A stretch of 64,000 nucleotides of DNA from the NCBI GenBank assembly GCA_022925895.1, contig JAKSYS010000019.1, positions 62,001-126,000 on the forward strand, written 5' to 3'. This document shows, one piece after another, positions 34,201-45,715 of the stretch. The notes beneath the pieces are model-generated. The model had not been told where the DNA came from. It did no database searches and saw only the letters and a program-made list of their open reading frames with translations. The position numbers and the translations under genes are program-made. The stretch comes from Fragilaria crotonensis (lineage: Eukaryota; Bacillariophyta; Fragilariophyceae; Fragilariales; Fragilariaceae). The first letter of the stretch is position 1, and the number at the start of each line of letters is the position of its first letter.

Positions 34201-35403
34201 CAACTTGCCTTGTTATCAAGAAAGAAGTCAATTGGTTACGGGATTGACCGCTGCTTTCAAATAACGTCCCGCAAAGTGACGGCAACGATTGCAGCTGAAA
34301 CGGATCACGAAATCGCAAAGCTAAATGTTTGTTCTGCAGGTGCAGCTTACGAGCCTCTCGTTCCGCATCGAAAAGACGCTGTCGACGATCGTTGTGCTTA
34401 ATGATCAATTGATCGAGCTTGATCCCAAGTTGTGCGATGACACGATCACAATGTTGAATCTCTTGCATAACCTGGTCATTACGAGCGAAGGCGTCAAGAT
34501 TAGTTTGGTCAGACATTGGTTCTGTTGATTGATTCTGATGTAACGAGGTCTTCTCTCGCTCATTTTCTAAACTCCTTCTTGCTAGCTTCTGTTTGCTGAT
34601 CGCAATTTGGATGGCTGCAATTTCGTCCGCTTCAACTCTGAACTCATCTCGAATCATCAAAAATGATCGCATTGCATCTCCCGTCATTTTCGCCAGTCTT
34701 TCAAACTCTGAGGCGACGGATAAGTTCAAAGTCTTATCTATACTCTTTTCCTCACGTCTTGGACCACGGTATGGCAAAATCGTGCCTGCATTTTCCGACG
34801 AGACATCCTTAGATTCTCCAAACAAAGGCATGGTCTGAAGAACTGATCTAACTTGTGAATCACTCGAATCCGTTTTAGCATCCGCACCGGTCAGATCAAT
34901 CGTTTCTCCCAACCTGCGACCTCCTCCGTCTATGGGTCGAATTTCTTGAGCCATGTGAAACAAATTCGTAGATGGGAGGTTCACCTGATTTATCGACGAC
35001 GCAGCAACGGAGGCCGACGCCTCGACAACCATTTCCAACTGATTAGGAGGAACTTGGCTCCACTGTCGCTTAATATCTTCGTACGATGCAGGCTTCTGAG
35101 AATCTTGCGAGCTATAATTACGAGTCTTGATCAGAGGCTGTTGTGCAACGACAAGATGATTAGTACAGGATGTTAAGATGCGCTGCACATAACCAAAAGG
35201 CTCAGCATTGTTCCTCGTACCTTATTGGCAGTTCCAAACATTCCGAGATCAGAAAACGCAGAAGCCATCTGAGATGCTGCATCATGGATCCTTCGTATTG
35301 CATCGTCATTATCGCCCTCCTCATGGCGAGCTTGAAAGTTGGATAGCCAATGAGTAACCAAGAAGGGGAGCTCGGTGGGATTGACTTTACCGTTGTTTTC
35401 CAT
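28239..35403 (-). CDS. BRWD-type WD-repeat and double bromodomain protein
   Basis: A chromatin reader of the BRWD/PHIP type, about 2314 residues after splicing. It has eight or so WD repeats (TINAHLTYPVYCLQFDKSG, LRGHAGVICDIDVS, LVGHMGSITDLHYS, VWDLETGSCLFSHK), an acidic and Arg-rich middle, bromodomain 1 (about 30180-30420, MDIGMIKERL with NCLKYNG) and bromodomain 2 (about 28270-28580, MDFRTIEEERL with NCVRFNG). Both keep the acetyl-lysine-binding Asn. Three introns: 35138-35220 (GTACGAG, with a TACTAAT branch point), 32996-33063 (GTGAGT) and 30988-31056 (GTACGT, 69 bases, open in frame and so easily missed). The ATG at 35403 opens a short N-terminal helix region. The C-terminal tail between the bromodomains has long Glu/Asp and Arg/Lys blocks. 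It likely binds acetylated histones in the nucleus, perhaps as a CUL4 substrate receptor. Confidence 0.85.
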
Positions 35404-36259
35404 CGTTTCAGTTGCTTGCTTCAATTCGTAAAATGGGGGTCTGGCTAGACTTTGAGCCAGATTGCTCTTTCAATTGTTTTTCGAAGGATATAATTCAATG
35501 AAAGTGTTGCAATATAGAACAACGATATACGCTGCCCGTAATCGAGAGTAGAGGCTTGGCAATCTCGAGTCTCGCGTCGAGCTGTGTGCGTCTCCGCTGC
35601 CTCCTTTTTCTAATTGCGGCGCGAGGTTGCAAGATCTGAAAGCCAAAAATGGTCGACGGACAGACGAAACAACTATGGATTTGAATTCACGTATCACTGG
35701 CGCGAAAACGCAAAAACGTCATTTCGGAATATGGTACGGAGTACAGTGTAACGCGATGTACAGCACCGGAACAAGCAAACCAACATCAATTTCTCAGAAC
35801 GCGTTCCTCTATACTAGTACAGTACACCGGTAATGAACGAGTGCTCCCCTATACCTGTCATCGTATGACAAACACAGCCCACAGCATGAAACGCCAATGC
35901 CAAAGATACCACGCATCCGATTTCACGATAAGAAAATGTCACGTTAGAGAGGCCCAAGTACATCCTACTTGTACGAGTAGATCCTGCACTGTGCTCGGAG
36001 CTCAGAATGTGGACTGAGTAGCGTAGTACTTGTACTAGTACTTGTAGACTACTCCAGTACTCCGTAGGTTACTTTCACTCTGGACTCGACGACGCTTCCA
36101 ATTCCATCGTTGGCTATGGAGGTGGTCCATCCCCATATGCTACAATGCATACCCCCAGGAGATAAACAGACACAGGGACCAATCGCTTTCGCTGAGTTTC
36201 TTACCAATTATTCACAAAATCCCCAATACCAAACTTCATTAATAATTAATAGGTGCAGC
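35404..36259. other. Intergenic spacer with GTAC-rich patches
   Basis: About 860 bases hold the BRWD-type promoter and the 3' side of the TPX2-like gene. Patches at 35730-35840 and 35960-36070 are full of GTAC and AGTACTTGTAC-like palindromes. No coding frame is convincing. Confidence 0.5.
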
Positions 36260-38038
36260 TCAAAGCTGCTCCCGCAGTATTGCAATTTCAGTCTTCTTAG
36301 CCGCAATTTCCCTTTTCCAAGCAAGCTTGAGCATCTCCGTTTTCTTAGCCTCGTTTTCTGCTCGGCGCCGGTTGTATTGGGCCCGTTCTTGCGCTCGCTT
36401 AGTACTGTGTGGTACGTAGGCATCTTTCATTTGTCGCATGGGAGTATTATTCTCAGAAGGTAGCACATTTTCCAAGTTGGAGATTTCGGCGTCGGGTCCC
36501 GGTGATAACAGATCAAGGCCTACGAGGCTTTGGATCGACGAATCCGACTTTTGAAAAACTGCATGGCTTCCTTTCGCACCTCCTTCTTTACGGCGAAAAC
36601 CGAGCATAGGTGAAAGGGCGACTGTGGGAGGTCGCTTCGATATCTTCGGAATACCCATTTGACCTGCACCACTGCGGGCAAAGCCAGAGGGCAATGGTCT
36701 GGCTTTGAAGGAAGGACCCACAGGTTGAGGAGCGTTCACCCGCGGTCCGCAATATGCATCACTATCTCTGAACATTTGCGGTGCCTGGTGGTGCGACTTC
36801 TCACGACGTTGCAGCATATGAGGAGGCTTTTTTTGTAGAGCAGGAACTACAACCTTTTGAAGTCGTTTTGCGCCTAACAAAGGAGAGAAAGGTGTTGTTG
36901 GAGGTCGCTTATCAATCATGGGTACTCCAACTTGCCCCGATCCGTATTCTGCTGGCACAGAAACCTTCTGTTGGCGCCTGGCACCCAAGAGAGGCGAAAA
37001 AGGCGCAGTCTGAGGCCTCTTGCTCACTTTTGGAACCCCTACCTGCCCAGATCCCAATGTCGATGGCATCGGTAGTGCCTTAAAAGGTTTGATGGGCTGC
37101 TTTTCCCTAGACTTGACCGCGTGACCTTCTGCTGTTTCGATCACGGTATCTACAAGAATTGCAGTCTCTGCCCTTTCCTTCTGTTTCGCCCTTAGCGAAT
37201 CACGCGATCTAATAACTTGATTTTTTCGACGATTTGCTGCACCGCGAAGTTGCTCCATGAATGCATGCGACGATTCGTCTATCTTTTTCTTGGTCGAGCT
37301 GATATCAACACTGAAGGCAGATCCAGCAGACTCGTTCAATACCTTAGACAAAGAACGTACAGATATGTTGACTTCATCATCTTGATCTTCATAACAATTC
37401 AAGTCGTCGATGCCCTTTGTGAGGTAGAATCGTCCTTCCTCTGAACTCGAAAGCCGCTGCTGCGGCGTCTCTACAAAATCAGAGTCTGTGCCTTCGGCGT
37501 ATTGATTCCCGGGCTTCGTCCCTTGCTCCTGACATTCGTTGGGGTCTTGCAAGCTAGAAGTTTCGACGGGAGGGTCATCGATTTGGAGAATGGCTATCTC
37601 TTTCTGTTGCGTGTGATCGTCCCGTCGTGGTGCCATCAACCCGTGCTCCTCGTCATCACGTTCATGGCATTCCGATGTCGTATCGTCCTCTCTGGGTGGA
37701 ACGCGTTGCTCCTCTGATGAGTCGCTATCGTCCTCTGTGACTGGTTGTTGGTCCTTCTTCATTGAGGACCAAACGTCTAAACTGTCGCGTCGAACTGATA
37801 TTGGACTCATAATGCCGTCGCCAAGCAGCCTCTCCAAAGGAGCAGGATCTTGTTCAACAGAAGAGCATTCTGTGGACTTGTCTATCAAATTGGTTCCGAC
37901 CAGGTCGTCGTCATTCAAATGATCCCCTCTGTCTTCCACTCTTATCATATTGGTAGCGCCAATCGATTCGTTGGATACACAGTTCGTTGATGCTTCACCC
38001 AAAGGCGTCGAACAGCGAGACGGCTCCAAGTCGTCCAT
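36260..38038 (-). CDS. TPX2-like repeat protein, possible microtubule-associated
   Basis: A protein of about 592 residues with no full domain match. Three repeats occur at about 37000-37065, 36880-36950 and 36600-36680, each reading close to GSGQVGVP(K/M)..KRP.T.(P/L)SP.LG(A/F)(R/K)R. The motifs PFKALPMPS and SFKARPLPSG beside them resemble the FKA(R/L)P blocks of TPX2, a spindle-assembly protein, and the C-terminus is a basic helix (KRAQERAQYNRRRAENEAKK). The first 300 residues are acidic, Ser-rich and disordered. The frame upstream starts with a TTG, so I chose the ATG at 38038. A microtubule role is an inference from the FKARP-type motifs. Confidence 0.55.
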   Translation of the reverse strand: MDDLEPSRCSTPLGEASTNCVSNESIGATNMIRVEDRGDHLNDDDLVGTNLIDKSTECSSVEQDPAPLERLLGDGIMSPISVRRDSLDVWSSMKKDQQPVTEDDSDSSEEQRVPPREDDTTSECHERDDEEHGLMAPRRDDHTQQKEIAILQIDDPPVETSSLQDPNECQEQGTKPGNQYAEGTDSDFVETPQQRLSSSEEGRFYLTKGIDDLNCYEDQDDEVNISVRSLSKVLNESAGSAFSVDISSTKKKIDESSHAFMEQLRGAANRRKNQVIRSRDSLRAKQKERAETAILVDTVIETAEGHAVKSREKQPIKPFKALPMPSTLGSGQVGVPKVSKRPQTAPFSPLLGARRQQKVSVPAEYGSGQVGVPMIDKRPPTTPFSPLLGAKRLQKVVVPALQKKPPHMLQRREKSHHQAPQMFRDSDAYCGPRVNAPQPVGPSFKARPLPSGFARSGAGQMGIPKISKRPPTVALSPMLGFRRKEGGAKGSHAVFQKSDSSIQSLVGLDLLSPGPDAEISNLENVLPSENNTPMRQMKDAYVPHSTKRAQERAQYNRRRAENEAKKTEMLKLAWKREIAAKKTEIAILREQL

Positions 38039-38780
38039 AGTGCCCAGGCTACTCTGCGTAATGCGTTCAGTACACCCACAAGAACGACAAGGTTGGATCG
38101 TTGCCGGTCGCAACTACTAGCTCTCCGTCCCTCTACTAGTAGCCTTTATCAAGGGCAACATGAACTCAACACTACAACAATACCGGTGTCTTGTTCTACC
38201 AATTCGCCGACTACACAACGTTCAGTGAAAATTGAAATATGAACTCAACGATTAAAATTTAAATCCATCTCAACTATAACGGACAAATCCAAATGTTTGT
38301 GATAGCATCACCGTCCTCTATTCATTCAGTAGCACAGTAAAGAGTGGTCCCTGGTACGCCAGTATGGCATACTTTTGTATAAAATGAATAACAGAGATGC
38401 AAACAAAACTCGGAGTACAAAATTCATTCTACTGTACCGAGTACGACAATGTAGTAAAGGAGAACAACAGTACTCGCATACCAACTCGTATTTTAGGGTT
38501 TCAGGTTTGTGTTGTCGAAGTAAAGGGTTAGAGGTAAATCGCTCAAGTACTAGCATACGTACAGTATCATATGTCATAAACACTACTCCGTACTGTACAA
38601 ACAACATACTCTTTGTACAAACTCCTATATGTATTGTCCCTTCACATGTACCAGGTACTAGCTATTAGCTAGTCGTACTCGGAGACTCGGAGTACGCATT
38701 TGAATACTCGAGTACAGTATAATGCAGTTTATAGTTTACTAGTGGGTACCTCCCAACTTGGTTTGCAGATAAGACACTAA
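38039..38780. other. GTAC-rich spacer
   Basis: The upstream region of the TPX2-like gene. From about 38390 to 38720 it is dense in GTAC, TACTCCG and CGAGTAC-type short palindromes. No gene is visible. Confidence 0.5.
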
Positions 38781-40261
38781 GCCAATGCAACAGTAGACGA
38801 GTAAGCTACTCCTTTCTATTGCAGTACCTAAGTGTCTATCTAACATTCGTCGTTACGTAAATGACATACTGACGGCCCTAGGACATTCGACCGGCGCGGT
38901 CGAGGGCAAACAACTTGTTCCCTGATGGAAATCACTCACTTGTTTTGCAAATGAGCGATTTGAATACATCGGTGATGCGATATCAGCCGATGTACTTTTT
39001 TTGCTAATTTGATCACGACAATGAAGCGACACTACGCGTGTTGCTTACTATCTATGATCTGCTTATGTTTGGAGCTCAAATGAGCCCAACATTTATTTTG
39101 CAAACCATTGTGTCTATCAAAATCTGACCAATGGCGCGCTCCAGTTGTAAACAACAGTCGATGACTACTGCGACGCAGTAATCGTCTGACTAATGATGCT
39201 TCGTTATCTTTCGATACGGCATTATAACAAAGTTATACCTGCATGGTACCCTTTTTTAATCACGGGCCCATCAGTTTTTCAGCAAACCATTGCGCCCATC
39301 AACATTTAGCCAATGACGCGCACATGACCGGTCAATGATCCCTGCCGAGCGGCAACTCATTTGACACTTAATGTACGAGATCATGCGATCCAAACATTAC
39401 CACTCTAAACAAAAGACACAAAGGCCAAGTGACAACAGGTAAACTCACGAGACTTGCCAATCCCAAAAACCATATTCACAATCATGACACTAAAAGTTAA
39501 AAACCAAAATATTAATTCGATGAGCATGAATTCAAACCCTTAATCATCTCGCGTGCGAGGAGCGTCATTTAAATACAATTATCATCTATTCATTCGTAAC
39601 GATAATGCTTGTACAGTCACGAAGCAAGCAGCGCAACATATTCATGCCACCCATCGTGAAACGTAATTCCGCAATTCGAGAATTTCGTAATTTACTCAGC
39701 AAGACGATTACTCCCTGTACTTTTTCGGACTTACAGCCCCATAAAAGCTCAAATCAAATTTATCAGGCAGTCGGTCATAAAACCCGAACGATGCAAAAAT
39801 TGGTTTGTAACTGGCATTAATTTCACCGTATGACTGGTCTTTAGACCAGCCCGGCATTCATAACCCGGGTTTTACCAACTAGTCAAACTTCGTTCACACT
39901 TTTGCCTCGAATCACATTTCTAATCCACATGGCGTCAGGTGGCACAAATTTATTTACCCTCCGGCTATCCTTAAGTACCCTTCCACTAGCATCCGGAAAA
40001 TAAAAATCATACCCACTTGTCAAGACCACATACATGTGGTTTAATTAGACAACCCCAAAAAAATAGTATCCGCTAACAATGACTTTTAAGCAAATCTTAC
40101 AGACAGTCTTTAACCAACCATGTCAACAAACAAGTGTTACTCAGATGATAAGAAGGGGGGCATGAACCAATACGTCACGGTACAAACGCACCAATCCGCT
40201 CCACTGCCAAGTGTTACTCACCTACTAAAGCAAATCCCAAAAAGCTCACAATCCGTCGAAT
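38781..40261. other. AT-rich leader region of the DIRS-like element, with direct repeats
   Basis: About 1.5 kb with no coding frame, and poor in GTAC unlike the flanking spacer. Two imperfect 39-bp direct repeats, 182 bp apart, start at 39101 and 39283 (shared core CAAACCATTG and CCAATG.CGCGC). A short hairpin (CTGGTCT, two-base loop, AGACCAG) lies at 39834-39849. It probably belongs to the 5' non-coding or terminal part of the retroelement, but the true end was not found. Confidence 0.4.
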
Positions 40262-40300
40262 TTGTCGATAAGCTTTCAGTCAAACCAAAACACCAGAACC

Positions 40301-42763
40301 ATGAACTTCGCTCCCGCAACTCGTGAACTTTCGTTCCGCGACCGTGCACTCCATGCTGCAGCTATTGCTAAGCTATCCAGCTTTGCAGATGCGTATGAAC
40401 CCAATCCTACCCACGCCAACCAAGTCAACGCAACATTCGCGAAGACGTGCTCTCCGCTAACTCGTTTCGCTACCTTGTGCGATACCAACGTTGTGAAGCA
40501 ACTCGCATTCGTCATGCCGAACTTCTACATGCAAGTCATGTCATGCCCTTTTCCAGCTCAAGGTCGAAACAATGAGGAAGTATTCGCCGGCAGCCTAGGA
40601 GATTCGATGGAAGTCTTTTGCCCTGTCACCATCAGGATGAAAGATGTGCGAGGCGACCTCTTCAGCATTTGCGAAACTCGCGCAGAAGCAAATTCGCTCA
40701 ACCTCCCAACATCGGAATCAAACCCACTCGAAGAGGAAGCCCCGCCTAACGAAGACGAATTTGTTGAAGTCGAAGTTGCGGGACCCGATCGTATTGGAAT
40801 CGACCTCAACGTTGCGACAAAGGAACCATGCTTTGTAGCAATCCCAAAAGTCATCCCTGTTGCGGGGGGGGAGAAGGATTACTCCGAATTCAAAGAGTCC
40901 CTCATCACCACCCAAGCAATGCCATCCGTCCTCCCGGGAAGCATGCAAGCAGTCTGGTACGAAGCCATGCGATATGGTATCCGCAAGCTTGACAATTTAT
41001 CCTTGCAGGCAAAAGATGTCCTTTTCCGTTACGAAAACCTTGGGAAAGTCGAGTTTGAAACTACAAATCGCGCCCCAGTATCACGATTCACTACCATCGT
41101 AACGTACTTAACACCAGAGGACCCTCTGTACCATGAAGTCATCAAACGAGTCCTTGGAGAAAAGGAGAAAGCAATGCTAACTTTTGGTGCAAAGATATTG
41201 GAGTCAACACCACTCAAACCAGCACCTGCTACATCCAACGTGGGTACAACAAGTACAGCTGGGATGACGGCATCGATACCATCCCCAGCAGACTCGGGCA
41301 TTTCAGCGTTACTCGATGGGCTGGCAAAAGCCATATCTGACACATCATCCAAAACACTGACCGGGACCGAACGAGACAAAGCATCTGAAGCGGAAGATGC
41401 AAAACGTTTCTACAGCATACTTTTTGGCTCGGTTCACCAAACTATCCAAGAAGACGGAACGTATATACCAACGTTCGCTCAGGCAACCATCCACCCTCTG
41501 TTTATGCCAGTGCTGACAGCAAACAAAAATTCGAAAGCGACAAGAGCAATGCAGGAAGCTGTCGAGTCCATGGCAGCCGAACTGAGCCTCCAAGACGGAT
41601 GCTTCGCTTCATCGAGCAATCTCGTTCCAAAAATGTTCGATCAACCCCTAACTGCAGCACTCCGTACAGGCCAATGGGAGAACCAGCACACAGTACTGAA
41701 CCCAGATGGTATAAAGACCAACTTCGGCTTACACCATCTGGCTCCACCCCGAACCAACAGTGCTACCTATATCACTCGCCAGCAAGGTGAACTGCAGTTA
41801 ACCCAACAAGAACAAGTTGAAGAGGACCAGAGTCGGTACAACGCAAAAGCAACCGATCTCTATCATTTCGGATACATGGGAACTATTTTCGAGATCCAGG
41901 AAATGGTTGGTAATTTGTTTGGATTGATGTGTACGATCATCGAATTCAACGAAGCGAATCCACCCCTCATTTGGACAGAGGTCGCAAAATTCATGAAGAT
42001 CTTGCGAACCAACGACGGCCGCAGATTCGCAGCTCGTCATCGTAACATCCCCGAGGTGATGTTTAACGTCGGTCAGGAAATCCAATCAATCATTGTGGGA
42101 TACGTCTCCGAAGCGAGGAAAACTAATTACAAAGCGGCCATCAAAGCAGGTAACGACATTTCCCCGCTCATATTTGATATTGCGCAACAGCAAGCAGCAG
42201 AACTGCGCAGCCGTTTCACGCTCGCAGTCTTGGCTGCGAATGCAGGCCACTACAAAGACGTATCAGCAATCTTCAAACTCTTTCAGCCAGAGCCGTCCAA
42301 GGAAGAGCTGAATAGGAGAAAGAGAGAAGCAACGAACGAAGCGAACGGGAACACCACAGCTCGAAACCGCCCATTCTCATCCAGCGGCAACCGCTCGACA
42401 GGCTCCCCGAACCAGCACGCAAGCACAGTCACACCTAACGGCAGCCCAGCATCGGGACCAATCCCCAATCTGCCAGGGAAAACAGTGTTTGTGCACGCAA
42501 ACCCCGCGCCACAGAAGTTACCCCACCCGGGTGCGATCTTCCCTCACCCGACCAGAGAAAACAAGTTTACCATCCTCTGTTGCAGAAGCGCCTATGACGG
42601 TCGCACTTGCACGATTCCAACTTGCGCCTTTTACCATTTTCCAAAACAATTGAATCAAGTACCTCGCGACTTGAAAACAAAACTGAAAGAATGGGTAACC
42701 AACCACAACTTGGTTACGTGGCACGCAGACGTAGCTAGTCAATTGGGCAAACCCACCAGGTAA
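40301..42763 (+). CDS. Gag-like frame of the DIRS-like element
   Basis: A long frame of some 820 residues at the 5' end of the element, where DIRS-order elements carry Gag. The mid part is helical and Ser/Thr rich; near the end is a Cys/His cluster (RSAYDGRTCTIPTCAFYHFP) resembling a CCCH-like zinc finger that could bind RNA. No similarity to a capsid family is claimed. Confidence 0.6.
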   Translation: MNFAPATRELSFRDRALHAAAIAKLSSFADAYEPNPTHANQVNATFAKTCSPLTRFATLCDTNVVKQLAFVMPNFYMQVMSCPFPAQGRNNEEVFAGSLGDSMEVFCPVTIRMKDVRGDLFSICETRAEANSLNLPTSESNPLEEEAPPNEDEFVEVEVAGPDRIGIDLNVATKEPCFVAIPKVIPVAGGEKDYSEFKESLITTQAMPSVLPGSMQAVWYEAMRYGIRKLDNLSLQAKDVLFRYENLGKVEFETTNRAPVSRFTTIVTYLTPEDPLYHEVIKRVLGEKEKAMLTFGAKILESTPLKPAPATSNVGTTSTAGMTASIPSPADSGISALLDGLAKAISDTSSKTLTGTERDKASEAEDAKRFYSILFGSVHQTIQEDGTYIPTFAQATIHPLFMPVLTANKNSKATRAMQEAVESMAAELSLQDGCFASSSNLVPKMFDQPLTAALRTGQWENQHTVLNPDGIKTNFGLHHLAPPRTNSATYITRQQGELQLTQQEQVEEDQSRYNAKATDLYHFGYMGTIFEIQEMVGNLFGLMCTIIEFNEANPPLIWTEVAKFMKILRTNDGRRFAARHRNIPEVMFNVGQEIQSIIVGYVSEARKTNYKAAIKAGNDISPLIFDIAQQQAAELRSRFTLAVLAANAGHYKDVSAIFKLFQPEPSKEELNRRKREATNEANGNTTARNRPFSSSGNRSTGSPNQHASTVTPNGSPASGPIPNLPGKTVFVHANPAPQKLPHPGAIFPHPTRENKFTILCCRSAYDGRTCTIPTCAFYHFPKQLNQVPRDLKTKLKEWVTNHNLVTWHADVASQLGKPTR

Positions 42764-43348
42764 CGTTACATCTACGAGATCGACTACATCCGTGTCGAAC
42801 CAGTAAAATCTAACCGATGTCATACATATTAGTCCCAGTGTTTTACCCGAATTTACAGCTCCAAATCCCTAAAAAGGCATTCCATTATTCATTACCTGCA
42901 ATCCGCGCAGTAGAGATCACTTCAGAAAGAAGGCAAGACCGATCAACGTCGCCAAGCATCCCGCACCTAATCAACCCAAAAGAAGGAATCGAATTATGTG
43001 TACAATCCAATGTATCGGGAAACAACACCAGCACTACGGTCAGCGACATAACCGGGAGTACGGAATTAGAGGAAGCAATACCGTTGACATCGGAATACTT
43101 AAGCCGCATGACAAACCCAACCGCGACCCAGGACATTCCCATCGTAACCTCGCCCACATTACCAGACGACAATTGGAAAAAAGGAAAACTCACGTCAAAG
43201 CGGTTGGACAAGTTTGCTCAGTTCGTCTTACCATCCAAGGTTGAAATTCAATTGGCGCAACCCTTTGGTAAGGACTGGCTAAACCAAGCCTTTTATGCTC
43301 AAAAATGTTTTCGCCATGTATTGTTACCTGTTTTGAAAAGCGGTTTTT

Positions 43349-45715
43349 TTGTCTTGTCGTTCGAGGAAAAACCTTGAGAAAGCATCGCGTCGTACTCGCC
43401 AACTCCAAATGCTGCGGAAAAGATACGCGCATGTCGATTTCTTGCCATTGCAAGGGTTCCAACTTGATTGGGAAGAAACGACAACCATTCGAAACGACTG
43501 GAAAGAAATGACGTCGGCGTGCCTTCTCCATTTTGATGGGGACGTCGCAACAATGGTTCGATGGATAGGAGGACCGCACGTCAATGCCCACCTGGACGTT
43601 CCGTCGATCCTGGAAAAGCTTAAAAAGATCGTCGACCCAGACATTCACTCTGACCTCCGCCGTATCCTCCTGTTGGGAGCACCTTCTGAATGCAAGGCGT
43701 CAGCCACAGAAGAAAACTTCCAAGCATTTCTGAATTACGGTAACCACGATTCGGTTACCAACAACCAAGAAGTCTATGCTTCGAAAATCATCAAACAAAG
43801 CAAACGAGGATTAACCCTCATCATGGACCCAAGACTGGTCCATTTTGCACTGAACGCGCATTTATCACCCCAAGGGTTGGTAGACGTCATCCATCACCGC
43901 CGGAAACCCCGACCATTGTCAGACAGCAGCTTTCGACCATGGCCAGGAGCAATGGCAATTAACGATTGGACCAACAAAAAGAACGAACCAAAGCTTTACT
44001 TTGCAAGATCATTCATGAATTTCTGTCAATGGCAATGGAACTTAGCCATTACCTACCCAGGGCACGATCGTCATACAGGCGACGATGATGTTCAATGCGC
44101 GTTTCCACGAATAAAATACAACCCCCAGTTGGTGGCAATGCACAGTTCGATATCCAACAACACCCTGAGTATGAACACGGGTCTCACCTTTGGGGACAAT
44201 ACAAGCCCCTCAAACTGGGAGCCAATTGCAAGAGCACGGCAACAATTAGCGCAACATTATTGGCTCAACCAACCAGAAATGGTATTGGAAAAAGCAAAGT
44301 CGTTTCTGCCACCGTTCCAATTTGCTCCGCCGGCAACCGAAGAAGAAAAAACCGCATTCGCAGTTGCAATCCCCGATTCGTTGAATGCTGGCGTCGTTGA
44401 CGCCAATGGGATTCGACTGCCGCCGACGTACGATCATCATGTCGACGATAATATGTATGGCGATATCACCGAATTAATGCCACTTGCGGCATCGGCAAGT
44501 GTCATTGCCTTGTACGAGATATTGGGATACCCTGACGGTCGAATACCCGACCCCATCTCATGGGACAAGTTTGAATCCGTCCATGGCCACATACGACGCG
44601 TGGTGGGATGGGATTTTAACACTCGAAGTTTGACGTTCGCTCTCCCGGACGACAAGCGTAACGCGCTACTGATTACGCTCCGAGAATGGTGCACCAAAAC
44701 ATCGTGTACCCTCATCGAAGCCGCAGAACTCCATGGAACACTGGCAGACATCTCACGCGCCAATAGAAAAGGGCGAGCCATGTTCTTTGGTTTCCAAAAC
44801 GCATTACGTCGCACCATCCAGCAACGTTACCACCAAGTGAATGGGTTTTACTCGCGACAAAACAAACGCGAGTATTTTTCAGCGCGATTACCAAAGCACT
44901 TGCACCACCGAATGGATTCTTTGATCGCACGCGACATTGCCGCCCTTTTTTGGAAAACAAAAACAATTATCCATCTGCCAGAATCCGTCCTGTTCGAAAT
45001 CCGAAATATTGCAAAATTGCTCGAAAAAAAGGAGCGACCATGGTCGATAAGTATTGGCCATGTCATTCCACGTGACGCTCAATTCACTAGCTTGGGGGAT
45101 GCATGCGGAATCGGGGGAAGAGCCTTCTGCCACGAACTCCAATATTGGTTTGATGTTGTGTGGTCCGACCATACCCGCCACCAATTCAACTGTGGGAAAA
45201 TCCACATCAACATCTTGGAATTTGTTGTCGTGTTGCTACAACTAGCCGCCGCCATCACTCGCGACGAAAATGCCTTCCAAATTGAGGGAAGGGGCATCCG
45301 GCCACTCCAAAAACTCCTCATCCGATCCGACAACTCACCATCCTGTAACTGGGCGCATAAAGTGTCAGCAAAATCAGAGAGAGGGCAGTTATTTGTCAGC
45401 ATATATGCTGACCTCATCGACCGAACCGAACTCTCAGTCGATTGCAATCATGTTGCCGGAGTCGACAACGACCTCGCCGACTTCTTATCACGTCCCCCCC
45501 ATGAACATGTTACTCACCGCATGCGTTGCAAACAGATATTTCAAAAGGAGCCGAGGTTGCGGTCTTACAGCTTTTTCCGCCCCAGTCCAGAACTCTTATC
45601 ATGCCTGGTGTCCAGGCTGTCCACCGTACATTGGCAAGCAAGCCCGCCTCTACCAAAGGCGCTCGGACGATTCGAAACCGTCGACTCCACTACTTCATAT
45701 TCTGTTTCGATATGA
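43349..45715 (+). CDS. Reverse transcriptase and RNase H frame of the DIRS-like element
   Basis: The frame contains a reverse transcriptase palm with a VDD-type active-site block and, downstream, an RNase H-like domain with the DIRS-style order (ISIGHVIPRDAQFTS, then NILEFVVVLL, then SDNSPSCNWAHK, then NHVAGVDNDLADFLSR). The 'NxxAD.LSR' ending is typical of DIRS and related elements. It overlaps the preceding and following frames. No start codon was chosen. Confidence 0.75.
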   Translation: MSCRSRKNLEKASRRTRQLQMLRKRYAHVDFLPLQGFQLDWEETTTIRNDWKEMTSACLLHFDGDVATMVRWIGGPHVNAHLDVPSILEKLKKIVDPDIHSDLRRILLLGAPSECKASATEENFQAFLNYGNHDSVTNNQEVYASKIIKQSKRGLTLIMDPRLVHFALNAHLSPQGLVDVIHHRRKPRPLSDSSFRPWPGAMAINDWTNKKNEPKLYFARSFMNFCQWQWNLAITYPGHDRHTGDDDVQCAFPRIKYNPQLVAMHSSISNNTLSMNTGLTFGDNTSPSNWEPIARARQQLAQHYWLNQPEMVLEKAKSFLPPFQFAPPATEEEKTAFAVAIPDSLNAGVVDANGIRLPPTYDHHVDDNMYGDITELMPLAASASVIALYEILGYPDGRIPDPISWDKFESVHGHIRRVVGWDFNTRSLTFALPDDKRNALLITLREWCTKTSCTLIEAAELHGTLADISRANRKGRAMFFGFQNALRRTIQQRYHQVNGFYSRQNKREYFSARLPKHLHHRMDSLIARDIAALFWKTKTIIHLPESVLFEIRNIAKLLEKKERPWSISIGHVIPRDAQFTSLGDACGIGGRAFCHELQYWFDVVWSDHTRHQFNCGKIHINILEFVVVLLQLAAAITRDENAFQIEGRGIRPLQKLLIRSDNSPSCNWAHKVSAKSERGQLFVSIYADLIDRTELSVDCNHVAGVDNDLADFLSRPPHEHVTHRMRCKQIFQKEPRLRSYSFFRPSPELLSCLVSRLSTVHWQASPPLPKALGRFETVDSTTSYSVSI

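Noticed and set aside
35183-35220. A 38-base intron in the BRWD-type gene
   Set aside because: A second acceptor downstream gives an 83-base intron with a TACTAAT branch point, which is more credible.
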